Positions 1 to 9,245 of a stretch of 64,000 nucleotides of DNA are shown piece by piece (the first letter of the stretch is position 1; every line of letters starts with the position of its first letter). Source of the stretch: Methylomonas methanica MC09 (lineage in GTDB: Bacteria; Pseudomonadota; Gammaproteobacteria; Methylococcales; Methylomonadaceae); assembly GCF_000214665.1 (NCBI RefSeq), contig NC_015572.1, forward strand, positions 3,906,001 to 3,970,000, given 5' to 3'. The notes below the pieces were generated by a model, which saw only the letters and a program-made list of their open reading frames with translations, was not told where the DNA came from and searched no databases. The position numbers and the translations under genes were made by a program.

Positions 1-2
1 GT

Positions 3-3000
3 ATCGATGATAACTTTTTTGAGTTGGGAGGCGACTCAATTCGCAGTCTGCAAATTATAAATGCGGCAAATAAATTGGGATTTTCTTTGTCTTTGGCGGA
101 TTTGTATAAAACACCAACGATTCGTGAAATTGTTGGTAGTTCTAATCATTATAGTAATTCGGTAGAGCTACTTTCGGTTAAACGGTGTTTTGAATTAGTC
201 GATCCTGAAGACTTGGCAAAAATACCGAAAATGGTGGAAGACGCGTACCCATTGACGATGTTGCAAGCTGGGATGATATTTCATAGCGAGTACGATCAAT
301 TTGCATATCATTTAATTGATAGCGCACGGTTAAAGTGCAAGCTTGATGTTAATGTATTAAAGCAGGCGATTTATCGAATAATACATCGTCACCCTGCATT
401 AAGAACGTGTTTTGATTTCAGTAGTTATAGCGTGCCATTACAGTTGGTCTATCGAGCCGACACTTTGCCGAATAATTTCTTTTATGAGAGCTGGCAAGGA
501 CTTACTGAGGAGGAGCAAGTACAGAAATTTTCTTCTTGGTTCGAACAGGAAAAAGAATGCGTTTTTGATATATGCCGTTCGCCTTTAATCAGGTTTTACG
601 CCCATAAACTCAATAGCGAAGAATTTCAATTCACCGTCGTCGAGCATCATGCCATATTGGATGGTTGGAGCTTGGTATCTATGCTGAACGAACTATTCTC
701 AAATTATTTGTCAGCCTTGGATCAATCATCCTTATCCGATAGAAGTGAAAACGATATTTCGGTTACAAATGCCCTGCGTGATTTGGTTGTTTGGGAACGG
801 GCGGCTATTGGGTCTGATGTATGCCGAAACTACTGGTTAGAAAAAGTCATTGAGGCAACTTGCAGTTTATTACCTTCTTACATAAGTGCTACTAGCCCTG
901 ACATTGTTCAAAACAAGCAGTATCATCAAGCAACAGGGAGGTTAAGCGAGGTATTAAATATCAATGTAACAGAAAGCTTATTAGCGCAATCGAAAAAACT
1001 TTTTGTACCGATTAAAACGTTATTGTTGACCGCTCATCTGAAAGTGCTTGGAATGCTGTATGGCGAGCGAAGTGTCGTTTCCGGCTTGGTTTGCAGTACT
1101 CGCCCGGAAGTACCCGGTGCTGATCAGTCGCTGGGTGTTTTTCTCAATACTTTGCCATTTGTAGTCAATCTTAATAGTTCTAGTTGGCGCGAACTGATTC
1201 AACATACATTCGATTCTGAACGAGAGTTAATGAGATATAGGTTTTATCCTTTAGCTCAAATTCAACGTGAATATAAAAAAGAAGGCTTGTTTGATGTGAT
1301 GTTTCATTATTTGGACTATCACGTTGCAAATGATTTGATGAAGTCAAATGATTTAAAGGTATTGAAATGGGACGAACATGTCGACGCGATAAATACCTTA
1401 AGCGTGGCATTCTTGTTCGATTCAAATACCTTGAAGGTTCGTAAAGAGTTTCTATATGACAAGAGTAAATTGACTGGAGAGCAAGTCCAGAAAATATCTG
1501 CTTATTATGATGTGGTGTTGGCCGATATTGTTCAAAACATCGATCTCAGACATGATAGAGCGAGTTTCATTTCCAGTATAGAGGGGCAACTCCTCGAAGC
1601 TTGGAATACAACCGAAGTTGAATGCCCGCAAGACCGCTGTATCCACCAACTGTTCGAAGCGCAAGCCGATAAAACCCCGGACACCATCGCGCTGAGCCTC
1701 GAAGGCGATAGTCTAAGCTACGCCGAGTTGAACGCCAAAGCCAACCAACTAGCGCACTACCTGATCGAGCGGGGCGTAGGTCCGGACATACTGGTCGGTA
1801 TTTGCCTGAAGCCTTCGTTGGAGATGGTGATAGGTTTGCTGGGTATCTTGAAGGCCGGCGGGGCTTATGTACCCCTCGATCCTCACTATCCGCCCGAGCG
1901 GCGGATGCTGATTATGGCCGATGCCAACGTCAAGCTATTGCTAACCTGCGAAGCGCTGAACAGCGAACGTACGGAGGATGCGGAAGTAGTCGTAGGGTAC
2001 GCAGCGGACTTGATGACGAGAGATAGTATCATCCACCTAGACCGCGACGGACCGACCATTACCAAGTATCCCGCCACGAACCCGTCAGTGAGCGCGCATC
2101 CTTTGCATTTGGCCTATTTAATCTACACCTCCGGTTCCACCGGCCGACCCAAAGGCGTGGCGGTGAACCACCGCAACGCGGTGCATTCCACCTGGGCACG
2201 GCTGATCGGCTATCCAGAGCCGGTGCGGGCTTACCTGCTGTTATCGTCGTTTGCTTTCGACAGCTCGGTGGCCGGCATCTTCTGGACCCTGGCTCAAGGT
2301 GGTTGTTTATGCCTACCCCATGAAGACAGCAGTAAAGACCCGGTGGCGCTGGCGGCCTTGATCGAGCGACATGACATCTCCCACGTGTTGGCCTTGCCTT
2401 CGCTGTATGCGGTGCTCCTGGAACAATCCCCCCAAGCGTTAAGCCGTCTGCAAATCGCCATCGTTGCTGGCGAAACCTGTCCGACCGACGTCGTCAAGCG
2501 CCACCTTGCCGTGCTACCCGATGCCAAACTCTACAACGAATACGGCCCGACCGAAGGCACCGTCTGGAGCAGCGTCTATCTTGCCGGACCGGACGACCTG
2601 GATCGGCCTTTAGCGATCGGCCGGCCGATCGCCAACGTGCGTCTTTACAACCTGGACCAGTCGCTCAACCCGGTCCCGGTCGGCGTGGCCGGCGAACTGT
2701 ACATCGGTGGTGCCGGCATCGTGCCCGGCTACTGGCAACGCCCCGAGCTGACCGCCGAGCGCTTCATCCCCGATCCGTTCGACCCGGCCGGCGGGCGGTT
2801 GTACAAGACCGGCGACCTGGTGCGCCACCGTAATGACGGCGCGCTCGAGTTCTTGGGACGACTCGACCACCAAGTCAAGATTCGCGGTTTTCGCATTGAA
2901 CTGGGTGAAATCGAAGCGCAGTTGTTACAACAACCGGCGATCAAGGATGCCGTAGTGGTTGCACGAGAAGACCAACCCGGCGACAAGCGGTTGGTGGCTT

Positions 3001-4631
3001 ACGTGGTCCCGCACACGGCGGTGACCGATACCGAGGCCGAGCAAGCCATCATCGATGGCCTGAAAGCTCAACTCAAACAACACCTGCCGGACTACATGAT
3101 CCCCAATGCCTTCCTGGTACTGAACACCATGCCGCTGTCCGCCAACGGCAAGTTGGATCGAATGCAATTACCCGCACCGGATCTCAGTAAACAACTGAAA
3201 AAAACCTATGTGGCGCCGCGTACCGAGACAGAACAGGCACTGGCCGAGATTTGGCGCGAAGTTTTGGGTGTCGAGCAAGTGGGCATCAAAGACGATTTCT
3301 TCGAATTGGGCGGGCATTCCTTGTTGGCCACCCAATTAGCGTTTGCTTGCGAAAAAAGATTGCAGAAGAAATTTCCGGTCAAAACGGTATTCGAACATCC
3401 AACGGTTGCGCGGCAAACCGCTTGGCTGGCTGGGGACATTTCGGATACCAACATCAATCTGCTGGCTGACACTCAATTGGGTTGCGACATATACCCCTTA
3501 CCGACAAATCCCTTACCGCTCGATCAATCTGGGGCAGTCATGTTGACGGGGGCAACCGGTTTTCTTGGCGCCTTTTTGTTGGTTGAATTGCTGGAGAGAA
3601 CAGATGCCAACGTGTATTGCCTCGTGCGAGCCGAGAACGAAACGCAGGCAACTGCACGCTTACAAACACAGTTGATGCGTTACGAACTGTACGACCGCGT
3701 CGATTGGTCCAGAGTCATCGCAGTGTGCGGCGATTTGGGGGTTGAAAGGTTAGGTTTGAACGGCGAACGTTATCGGGAAATTTCGGCTACTGCCGATGCG
3801 ATTTTCCATAACGGTGCGTTGGTCAATTTCGTACAGCCCTACGGTTTGCTAAAACCCGCAAACGTGTTCGGCAGTGTCGAAGTACTGCGCATGGCAGCAA
3901 CCGAGCGGCCAAAAGCCATACATTACATATCAACGCTATCGGTGTTCGCCGGGAAACCCGGCAATCCAACCGGATTTGCGGAAACCGACGAGCCGTTATT
4001 GAACGAAGGCCTGACCGGCGGGTACGCTCAAAGTAAGTGGGTCGCGGAAGCCATTGTGCGCTCTGCCGGCAATCGCGGATTTTTCACGACCATTTATCGC
4101 CCGGCGACAGTAGCCGGTGACCGGCGCAACGGCGTATGGAATACCGATGATTTCCTGTGCCGGATTTTGAAAGGCTGCGTGCAGATGGGCTTGGCGCCGG
4201 ATAGCGATGCCAAGCTGGAAATGGCAACTGTCGACGACATCAGTCGCGCCGTCGTTGCGTTAGCGAAGGCCGATTTTGCGGAAAACCGTATTTTCCATTT
4301 AAACCATCCTAAATCGCCGACTGCGAATGCGTTGTTAGATTGGTTGGCCGCCAATGGTTTCTCACTACGTAAGGTGCCTATGCCGGAATGGCTGCATGCA
4401 ACACATTTAACCGCAGAAACGATGGACGATTTTGCATTAAAGCCATTGCTAGGCCTCTTTGTCGACGAACCCATTGATTCGCCTGCCGATGTCGAAAACG
4501 GATACACCTGCCTCACTACTCAGCGCGCGTTGCGGGCTCTAGGTACCGAATATGGCGAGTTCGATGACACATTGTTGGGCCGTTATCGGGACTATTTTTT
4601 GCGTAGCGGATTCCGGAAAATGTCAAGCTAG
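3..4631 (+). CDS. Nonribosomal peptide synthetase, terminal module T-C-A-T-reductase (5' partial, 3' end altered by an IS)
   Basis: The gene enters from upstream; the frame is open from base 3, so no start lies in the window. Domains in order: end of a carrier domain (FFELGGDSI, bases 15-40), condensation domain with HHAILDGW (about base 643), adenylation domain (about 1640-3170: YTSGSTGRPKG, NEYGPTEG, YKTGDLV, NGKLDR), carrier domain (FFELGGHSL, about 3298) and NAD(P)H-dependent thioester reductase (TGATGFLG about 3545, active-site YAQSK about 4021). The reductase end predicts release of the peptide as an aldehyde or alcohol instead of hydrolysis. My hand-read A-domain code is D-S-A-L-I-A-E-V-W-K; I assign no substrate. 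The GGDS carrier motif upstream often precedes epimerising modules. The last residues (RKMSS) and the stop codon come from the inserted IS. Base composition switches from AT-rich to GC-rich near base 1600. Confidence 0.95.
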   Translation: MDDNFFELGGDSIRSLQIINAANKLGFSLSLADLYKTPTIREIVGSSNHYSNSVELLSVKRCFELVDPEDLAKIPKMVEDAYPLTMLQAGMIFHSEYDQFAYHLIDSARLKCKLDVNVLKQAIYRIIHRHPALRTCFDFSSYSVPLQLVYRADTLPNNFFYESWQGLTEEEQVQKFSSWFEQEKECVFDICRSPLIRFYAHKLNSEEFQFTVVEHHAILDGWSLVSMLNELFSNYLSALDQSSLSDRSENDISVTNALRDLVVWERAAIGSDVCRNYWLEKVIEATCSLLPSYISATSPDIVQNKQYHQATGRLSEVLNINVTESLLAQSKKLFVPIKTLLLTAHLKVLGMLYGERSVVSGLVCSTRPEVPGADQSLGVFLNTLPFVVNLNSSSWRELIQHTFDSERELMRYRFYPLAQIQREYKKEGLFDVMFHYLDYHVANDLMKSNDLKVLKWDEHVDAINTLSVAFLFDSNTLKVRKEFLYDKSKLTGEQVQKISAYYDVVLADIVQNIDLRHDRASFISSIEGQLLEAWNTTEVECPQDRCIHQLFEAQADKTPDTIALSLEGDSLSYAELNAKANQLAHYLIERGVGPDILVGICLKPSLEMVIGLLGILKAGGAYVPLDPHYPPERRMLIMADANVKLLLTCEALNSERTEDAEVVVGYAADLMTRDSIIHLDRDGPTITKYPATNPSVSAHPLHLAYLIYTSGSTGRPKGVAVNHRNAVHSTWARLIGYPEPVRAYLLLSSFAFDSSVAGIFWTLAQGGCLCLPHEDSSKDPVALAALIERHDISHVLALPSLYAVLLEQSPQALSRLQIAIVAGETCPTDVVKRHLAVLPDAKLYNEYGPTEGTVWSSVYLAGPDDLDRPLAIGRPIANVRLYNLDQSLNPVPVGVAGELYIGGAGIVPGYWQRPELTAERFIPDPFDPAGGRLYKTGDLVRHRNDGALEFLGRLDHQVKIRGFRIELGEIEAQLLQQPAIKDAVVVAREDQPGDKRLVAYVVPHTAVTDTEAEQAIIDGLKAQLKQHLPDYMIPNAFLVLNTMPLSANGKLDRMQLPAPDLSKQLKKTYVAPRTETEQALAEIWREVLGVEQVGIKDDFFELGGHSLLATQLAFACEKRLQKKFPVKTVFEHPTVARQTAWLAGDISDTNINLLADTQLGCDIYPLPTNPLPLDQSGAVMLTGATGFLGAFLLVELLERTDANVYCLVRAENETQATARLQTQLMRYELYDRVDWSRVIAVCGDLGVERLGLNGERYREISATADAIFHNGALVNFVQPYGLLKPANVFGSVEVLRMAATERPKAIHYISTLSVFAGKPGNPTGFAETDEPLLNEGLTGGYAQSKWVAEAIVRSAGNRGFFTTIYRPATVAGDRRNGVWNTDDFLCRILKGCVQMGLAPDSDAKLEMATVDDISRAVVALAKADFAENRIFHLNHPKSPTANALLDWLAANGFSLRKVPMPEWLHATHLTAETMDDFALKPLLGLFVDEPIDSPADVENGYTCLTTQRALRALGTEYGEFDDTLLGRYRDYFLRSGFRKMSS
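4608..4613. repeat. Target-site duplication, left, of IS3-family copy 1
   Basis: GGATTC here is repeated at 6295-6300 on the other side of the element. The minimal duplication is probably the 4 bases ATTC (4610-4613 and 6297-6300). GGA TTC is in frame as Gly-Phe in the NRPS gene, which places the insertion inside the coding sequence. Confidence 0.75.
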
Positions 4632-4653
4632 TTGTCGCCTCGACGTAAAAATA

Positions 4654-5736
4654 CTATGCGATTATTTTGTCTGGATTAGCGACCTCCTGGGGTGAGTGTT
4701 TTTGGGTTTCGGTATGATCTGGATTTAGATGCACGGTATGGATTCTGTTCCAGTTCCGGGTGTTTTGACTCCAGCGCCGTGGGTTTTGGCGGCGGGCGTC
4801 TTCATAGAGCGCTTTGCGTTGATTCAATAGCGCCTCGTCCAATCCGGCATGACGTTGGGCTGGGGTTACAAAACCAATGGCGCTATGCCGATGTTCGTGG
4901 TTGTACCATTGCACCAGGTCGGCTACCCATTCACGAGCGACGGACAGGTCGGCAAACGGTTGCAACGGGTATTGCGGACGATATTTCAGGGTTTTGAACA
5001 GCGATTCCGAATACGGATTGTCGTTACTCACCGCCGGTCGGCTGAGCGAGGGCATGACGCCAAGCTGTTGCAGGGTGGCCAGCATCGTGGCGCCTTTCAT
5101 GGGGCTGCCGTTATCGGAATGCAGGATGACTTGCCCAGGTTGTAGCCCTTCGCGTAAAACAATATCCCGTAACAACTCGCTGGCGTATTGGCTGCTTTCT
5201 TCCTCAAATACCTGCCAGCCGACGATCTGGCGACTGAAAATATCGAGGAACAAGTAGAGGTAGTAGAACTGGCCTTTGACTGCGGCCGCAAGATAGGTAA
5301 TGTCCCAGCTGTAGAGTTGATTGGGCGCGGTCGCACTCAATGCTTTGGGTTTTAAGCGAGGCTGACTGGGACGTTCACTGCGGCGGTGTTTCAGTTGCTG
5401 GGCGGCTTTCAGTAGGCGATAGATCGTCGATTCGGAGCCCAGATAAATCCCCTGATCCGCCAAGCGCGGAACGATCTGACTGGGGGGTAAATCCGCAAAT
5501 TCGGCGGAATTGGCCACGGCCAGAATGTGGTTGCGCTCGGCCTCGGTCAGCGCATGCGCCGGCGTATATTGCCGCCTCGGTCGCCGGTCTTCGCCCGGGG
5601 TTTCGCCGGCCTGCCAGCGCTGCAAGGTGCGCGGGCTCAGGCCCAGCACGGCACAGGCTTGGTCTTGGCGGGCACCGGCTGCGGTGGCTTCGGCGACGGA
5701 TTCGATCAGGGTTTGGCGCTGCTGAAGGGATGTCAT
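4654..5736 (-). CDS. IS3-family transposase OrfB (copy 1)
   Basis: This 360-residue DDE transposase has an N-terminal helix-turn-helix (SPRTLQRWQ), an HTH_21-like segment, and an integrase core with the catalytic Asp in SWDITYL, the second Asp in LHSDNGSPM and the Glu in NPYSESLFKTLKY. Its start overlaps the end of orfA by four bases (ATGA), the arrangement usual for IS3 elements that couple or frameshift OrfA and OrfB. It is nearly identical to the protein at 10314-11396, differing at a handful of residues. Both look intact, so the element may still be active. Confidence 0.95.
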   Translation of the reverse strand: MTSLQQRQTLIESVAEATAAGARQDQACAVLGLSPRTLQRWQAGETPGEDRRPRRQYTPAHALTEAERNHILAVANSAEFADLPPSQIVPRLADQGIYLGSESTIYRLLKAAQQLKHRRSERPSQPRLKPKALSATAPNQLYSWDITYLAAAVKGQFYYLYLFLDIFSRQIVGWQVFEEESSQYASELLRDIVLREGLQPGQVILHSDNGSPMKGATMLATLQQLGVMPSLSRPAVSNDNPYSESLFKTLKYRPQYPLQPFADLSVAREWVADLVQWYNHEHRHSAIGFVTPAQRHAGLDEALLNQRKALYEDARRQNPRRWSQNTRNWNRIHTVHLNPDHTETQKHSPQEVANPDKIIA

Positions 5737-6233
5737 TCGACCTCGCCCGCCAACAGCGCCCGCACCTTTTTTTGCAGGATCAGCAAGGCAGCGGCTTCAG
5801 CCAGCGCTTTGTCCTTACGGTTGAGTTCGCGTTCCAGGCGTTGATTCTCCACTTTCAGTGCGCGCAGGGTTTGACTGGCATCGCCGTCTGAACGGGAGCG
5901 GGTGACGGCACAAAAATCGCTTTTCCACTGCGCGAGTTGATGAGCGAATAGTCCACGTTGCCGACACCAGGCATTCAATGCCTCGCCGGATATACCATGG
6001 CTTTCATGGAGGGCCAGTAAACGCTCTTCGGGGCGCCAATCTTGAGGGCGCTTGCTCACGTTTGGGCTTGACGTATCGGTGGGTGTGCTGCTTTTCATCC
6101 AGTTTTTTAAGGTATGTATGCTGAGGTTAGATTCGTCGGCAATGTCTTGAATGGTTCGTTTTCCACGTTTGTAGACTTTTGCCAGGGCTTGCTCTCTGAA
6201 CTCGTCAGAATACTGCTTTTTCGGGGTAATCAT
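5733..6233 (-). CDS. IS3-family OrfA, HTH protein (copy 1)
   Basis: This 166-residue protein has an N-terminal transposase_8-type helix-turn-helix (YSDEFREQALAKVYKRGKR, then IQDIADESNLSIHTLKNWM) and a C-terminal leucine-zipper-like helix (LKVENQRLERELNRKDKAL). In IS3 elements OrfA binds the terminal repeats and dimerises with the OrfAB product. Compared with copy 2, substitutions cluster in one short stretch just before the zipper (RSRSDGDAS here, SARSGGNDS there); the rest is almost identical. Confidence 0.93.
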   Translation of the reverse strand: MITPKKQYSDEFREQALAKVYKRGKRTIQDIADESNLSIHTLKNWMKSSTPTDTSSPNVSKRPQDWRPEERLLALHESHGISGEALNAWCRQRGLFAHQLAQWKSDFCAVTRSRSDGDASQTLRALKVENQRLERELNRKDKALAEAAALLILQKKVRALLAGEVE

Positions 6234-6296
6234 TTTCTAATCTCAAATTTAAGGCGTTCTAAAAATTTGAGGCGACAACCATTGTGACGCAGGGGG

Positions 6297-6366
6297 ATTC
6301 ATCGACGTTACTCGAAAAAAAATTTCGGAGGGAAATTGGGCAGGTAATCGTCTTCTAGTTGAATAA
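6297..6366 (+). pseudogene. Severed 3' tail of the NRPS gene
   Basis: Joining base 4613 directly to 6301, which removes the IS and one copy of the duplication, continues the NRPS frame as Gly-Phe then IDVTRKKISEGNW and about eight more residues to a TAA at 6364-6366. The original protein therefore ended about 21 residues after the insertion point; the present one ends with five residues encoded by the IS. The natural gap to the TonB receptor gene would have been about 100 bp, consistent with co-transcription before the insertion. Confidence 0.7.
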
Positions 6367-6469
6367 CTGTAGAGTCAAGTAGGACCGACAGCTACTCAAT
6401 AGACGAATAGTTTGAAGAGCTCCCGACAATTGAATGCCTAGGCATCACTAACTACCAACGAGATCAAAC

Positions 6470-8914
6470 ATGATTTGCTCCAGAAAAGCCTATAATTTAA
6501 CAACAAGGACTGCTATTTATAATTCAATAGAGGAATCCCGCCGTCGGCATAGCGTAAAGTCGATCACTATGTTATGCAGTTTATTATACGCATCCGCATC
6601 AATTGCGGGCGGCAATGACAGGATTTACCAATTCGACATTGCTGCCGGGGCCATGTCTAAGGCGTTGGATGACTTTTCCGATACGTCCAATCTAGATATT
6701 AATTATCCAACCAACGTTGTAAACGATGTTGACTCCAACGGATTGAAGGGCAGTTATACCATCGAGCAAGCGTTGCGTCAGTTGCTTAAAGGTAGTGACC
6801 TGAGCTATCGGATGACAGGGGATAGCACTGTGACGGTCGAGAAAATACAATTGGCTGAATCTATGCCTGCTATGAGAGTGGTTGGACAGCCTGTTTACGA
6901 CTCGAACGATCCTTATAATCCCGACTACAACCGCCCCAACGCCAGTACAGCTACCAAAACCGACACGCCGATTATGGAAACCCCGTATTCGGTCAAGACA
7001 GTACCAAAGCAAGTAATGGAAGACCAACAGGTAGTTCGCATCGAAAAAGCCATGCAAAACGTGGCCGGGGTTGTTCAAGAGGCTTCTGGCGGTTCGATGC
7101 GCGATAGCTTTACGATTCGTGGTTTTTCGACCGGCAATGACATTCTCAATTATCGAAATGGCGTTCCCTTTCCTGAAGGTATTGAAGGTTTTTCTACTAA
7201 ACGTGATCCGGCTAATCTGGAAAGGATCGAGGTCCTGAAAGGACCAGGTTCTCTTTTATTTGGTCGTGCCGAGCCTGGTGGTATTATCAATGTGGTAACC
7301 AAACAACCTCTTGAAACTCCATATTATTCATTGCAACAGCAATTCGGGTCTTTCGATTTTTATCGAACGACGTTGGACGCAACCGGCCCCGTAGACAAAA
7401 ACAACGATCTACTTTACCGAGTCAATCTTGCATATGAAAATGCAGACTCGTTTTCTGACTTGATAAATAGGGATCGAGTATTTGTAGCGCCAGTAATCAA
7501 GTGGAATATTAGTCCTCGCACTCAAGTGACTTTAGAACTTGAATATCAACACTTTGATGAAGCCTTTGGCGCAACGATTCCACCAATAGGAAGTCGCCCC
7601 GCTTCGGTACCTCGAAATTCGAACTTTGCGGAACCCGGTTTTAATTCAATCAAAGGAGATCGGGTATTGGCGGGATTTAATTGGTCGCACAACTTTAACG
7701 ATCAATGGAAACTTTCCCAAAACTTTTTTTACAATTCAATCGACTCTAAGCAAAATAACTCAGTAATCCAAACGCGTGCGGATATTGATGGAACAGTTGC
7801 CAGAGATTTTATTAAAGTCAATGGGGAATCAGAAAGCTATTTCACATCTGTAAATTTAACAGGCAAAATTAATACTTTGGCGCTTAAACATACGCTGCTT
7901 TTTGGTGGTGATTACTTTCGCGGTGATAACAGAGATATTCAGCCTGTCGACTTTCGAAGAGACACTGGTTTTAATGTATTTAATCCAATTAAAGGCACTA
8001 GTTTTAACGATCTTGCCTCATTATTTTCATTTACAAGAAATCAAACCCGATCATGGTATGGACTGTATTTCCAGGATCAAATCGAGTTGCCGTACAATTT
8101 TTTTGTGTTGGGCGGAGTTCGATATGATCAGGCAGACAGCCAGGATAATATTTCGAATTCTGAGACAGGAAATGAAGATCGGGTCAGTCCACGCGGCGGT
8201 TTGTTATGGCGGCCAATTCCGGAATTGTCGTTATACGGCAGTTATACCGAAAATTTTGGTGCAGCAAATGGAGTTGGCCTCAACGGACAAACTCTACCTC
8301 CACAAACTGCGCAACAATGGGAAGTTGGTGTAAAAACCGAACTGTTAGACGGGCGTTTTAATGCTTCAATCGCGTATTTCGACCTTACCAAACAAAATAT
8401 CGCCGATCAATTCAATACTTTTTTTCAGCGAGCCATCGGCGAAGCGGAAAGCCGTGGCGTTGAATTGGATATTGCGGGGGAATTGCTGCCAGGGTGGCGT
8501 GTTATTGGTGGTTATAGTTATCTTGATTTTGCCAATATTACTAGGGACGTAGGGTTCGATGGTGGAATTGGCAACCAAGGAAATTTACTTCCGAATGCTG
8601 CGCAACATTCCGGCAGCTTATTTACCACATATGAGTTCAAGGATGGGGTTTTGAATGGACTTAAGCTCGGCGGAGGTGCGGTATCGGTAAGCCAACGTCA
8701 AGGGAATTCAGCAAATAGCTACCAAATACCCGGTTACACTCTGGTTAATCTATTAGCGAGTTACTCTACTAAGATCGGAATGTCAAAATTAACTCTTCAA
8801 TTAAATGTCGACAATTTGCTAGATAAAACTTATTTTGCAGGAAGCAATGGAGCAAATAGCAGTTTTTTTGGAGCACCAAGGACGTTTTTAGGTTCGGTTC
8901 GGATTGAATATTAA
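6470..8914 (+). CDS. TonB-dependent siderophore receptor with N-terminal STN signalling domain
   Basis: This 814-residue outer-membrane transporter has a long N-terminus with a hydrophobic export segment (about residues 30-46), an STN (secretin/TonB short N-terminal) domain at about 54-126, a plug domain (about 165-280, with SFTIRGF, NLERIEVLKGPGSLLFG and GGIINVVTK) and a 22-strand-type barrel ending in the aromatic residue of RIEY. The STN domain marks it as a transducer that signals to a FecR-type anti-sigma factor; two FecI/FecR pairs lie 7-17 kb downstream. It is closest in layout to FpvA/FecA-type ferric-siderophore receptors and sits directly after the NRPS gene, so the NRPS product is the likely ligand (inference). 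The Shine-Dalgarno sequence is weak. Confidence 0.93.
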   Translation: MICSRKAYNLTTRTAIYNSIEESRRRHSVKSITMLCSLLYASASIAGGNDRIYQFDIAAGAMSKALDDFSDTSNLDINYPTNVVNDVDSNGLKGSYTIEQALRQLLKGSDLSYRMTGDSTVTVEKIQLAESMPAMRVVGQPVYDSNDPYNPDYNRPNASTATKTDTPIMETPYSVKTVPKQVMEDQQVVRIEKAMQNVAGVVQEASGGSMRDSFTIRGFSTGNDILNYRNGVPFPEGIEGFSTKRDPANLERIEVLKGPGSLLFGRAEPGGIINVVTKQPLETPYYSLQQQFGSFDFYRTTLDATGPVDKNNDLLYRVNLAYENADSFSDLINRDRVFVAPVIKWNISPRTQVTLELEYQHFDEAFGATIPPIGSRPASVPRNSNFAEPGFNSIKGDRVLAGFNWSHNFNDQWKLSQNFFYNSIDSKQNNSVIQTRADIDGTVARDFIKVNGESESYFTSVNLTGKINTLALKHTLLFGGDYFRGDNRDIQPVDFRRDTGFNVFNPIKGTSFNDLASLFSFTRNQTRSWYGLYFQDQIELPYNFFVLGGVRYDQADSQDNISNSETGNEDRVSPRGGLLWRPIPELSLYGSYTENFGAANGVGLNGQTLPPQTAQQWEVGVKTELLDGRFNASIAYFDLTKQNIADQFNTFFQRAIGEAESRGVELDIAGELLPGWRVIGGYSYLDFANITRDVGFDGGIGNQGNLLPNAAQHSGSLFTTYEFKDGVLNGLKLGGGAVSVSQRQGNSANSYQIPGYTLVNLLASYSTKIGMSKLTLQLNVDNLLDKTYFAGSNGANSSFFGAPRTFLGSVRIEY

Positions 8915-9245
8915 AAGGCGAATAACCGGTTAATGAAAACAATCTTATAGCCCCCAATCCTTCTCAATAAAATTTGCATTGAGCAATCATGGCATATCGA
9001 TAGCGATAAATGCAAAAATTACTAAAACATGAAATATAAGTTAAATCCTGAATTTCAGAATTTCATCCGCAGATTTTTATAATGAAATAAAACCAACGGG
9101 TTGCGTTCTAAGCCACAGATTCAGGATAGACATAATATTTTTATTTATAGTTTAAGCTCGAAGCATAGGCTTACCGCCCTAAACAGCAATTTCATTATTA
9201 AAAATAAATTAAATTATTATTCATATAAATATAGGAGTCTTTGCG
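8915..9245. other. AT-rich intergenic region
   Basis: This lies between the receptor and sulfotransferase genes. It is strongly AT-rich. I see no convincing gene, Fur box or terminator. AGGAG about eight bases before the ATG at 9246 serves as the ribosome-binding site of the next gene. Confidence 0.5.

Larger units (their letters stand above)
4614..6296 (-). mobile_element. IS3-family insertion sequence, copy 1 (1683 bp)
   Basis: The ends were set by comparison with the second copy (10274-11956). Both are exactly 1683 bp from CGGAAAAT to CAGGGGG, and each is flanked by its own short direct repeat (ATTC here, CTTT there). Near the ends lies an inverted repeat GTTGTCGCCTC (4631-4641 and, inverted, 6269-6279). 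It carries overlapping orfA and orfB on the minus strand. It is inserted in the 3' end of the NRPS gene, and the NRPS stop codon uses its first bases. Confidence 0.9.

Noticed and set aside
4692..5891. Several plus-strand frames across the IS3 element, repeated in copy 2
   Set aside because: They are antisense to orfA and orfB, and their repetition only reflects duplication of the element.
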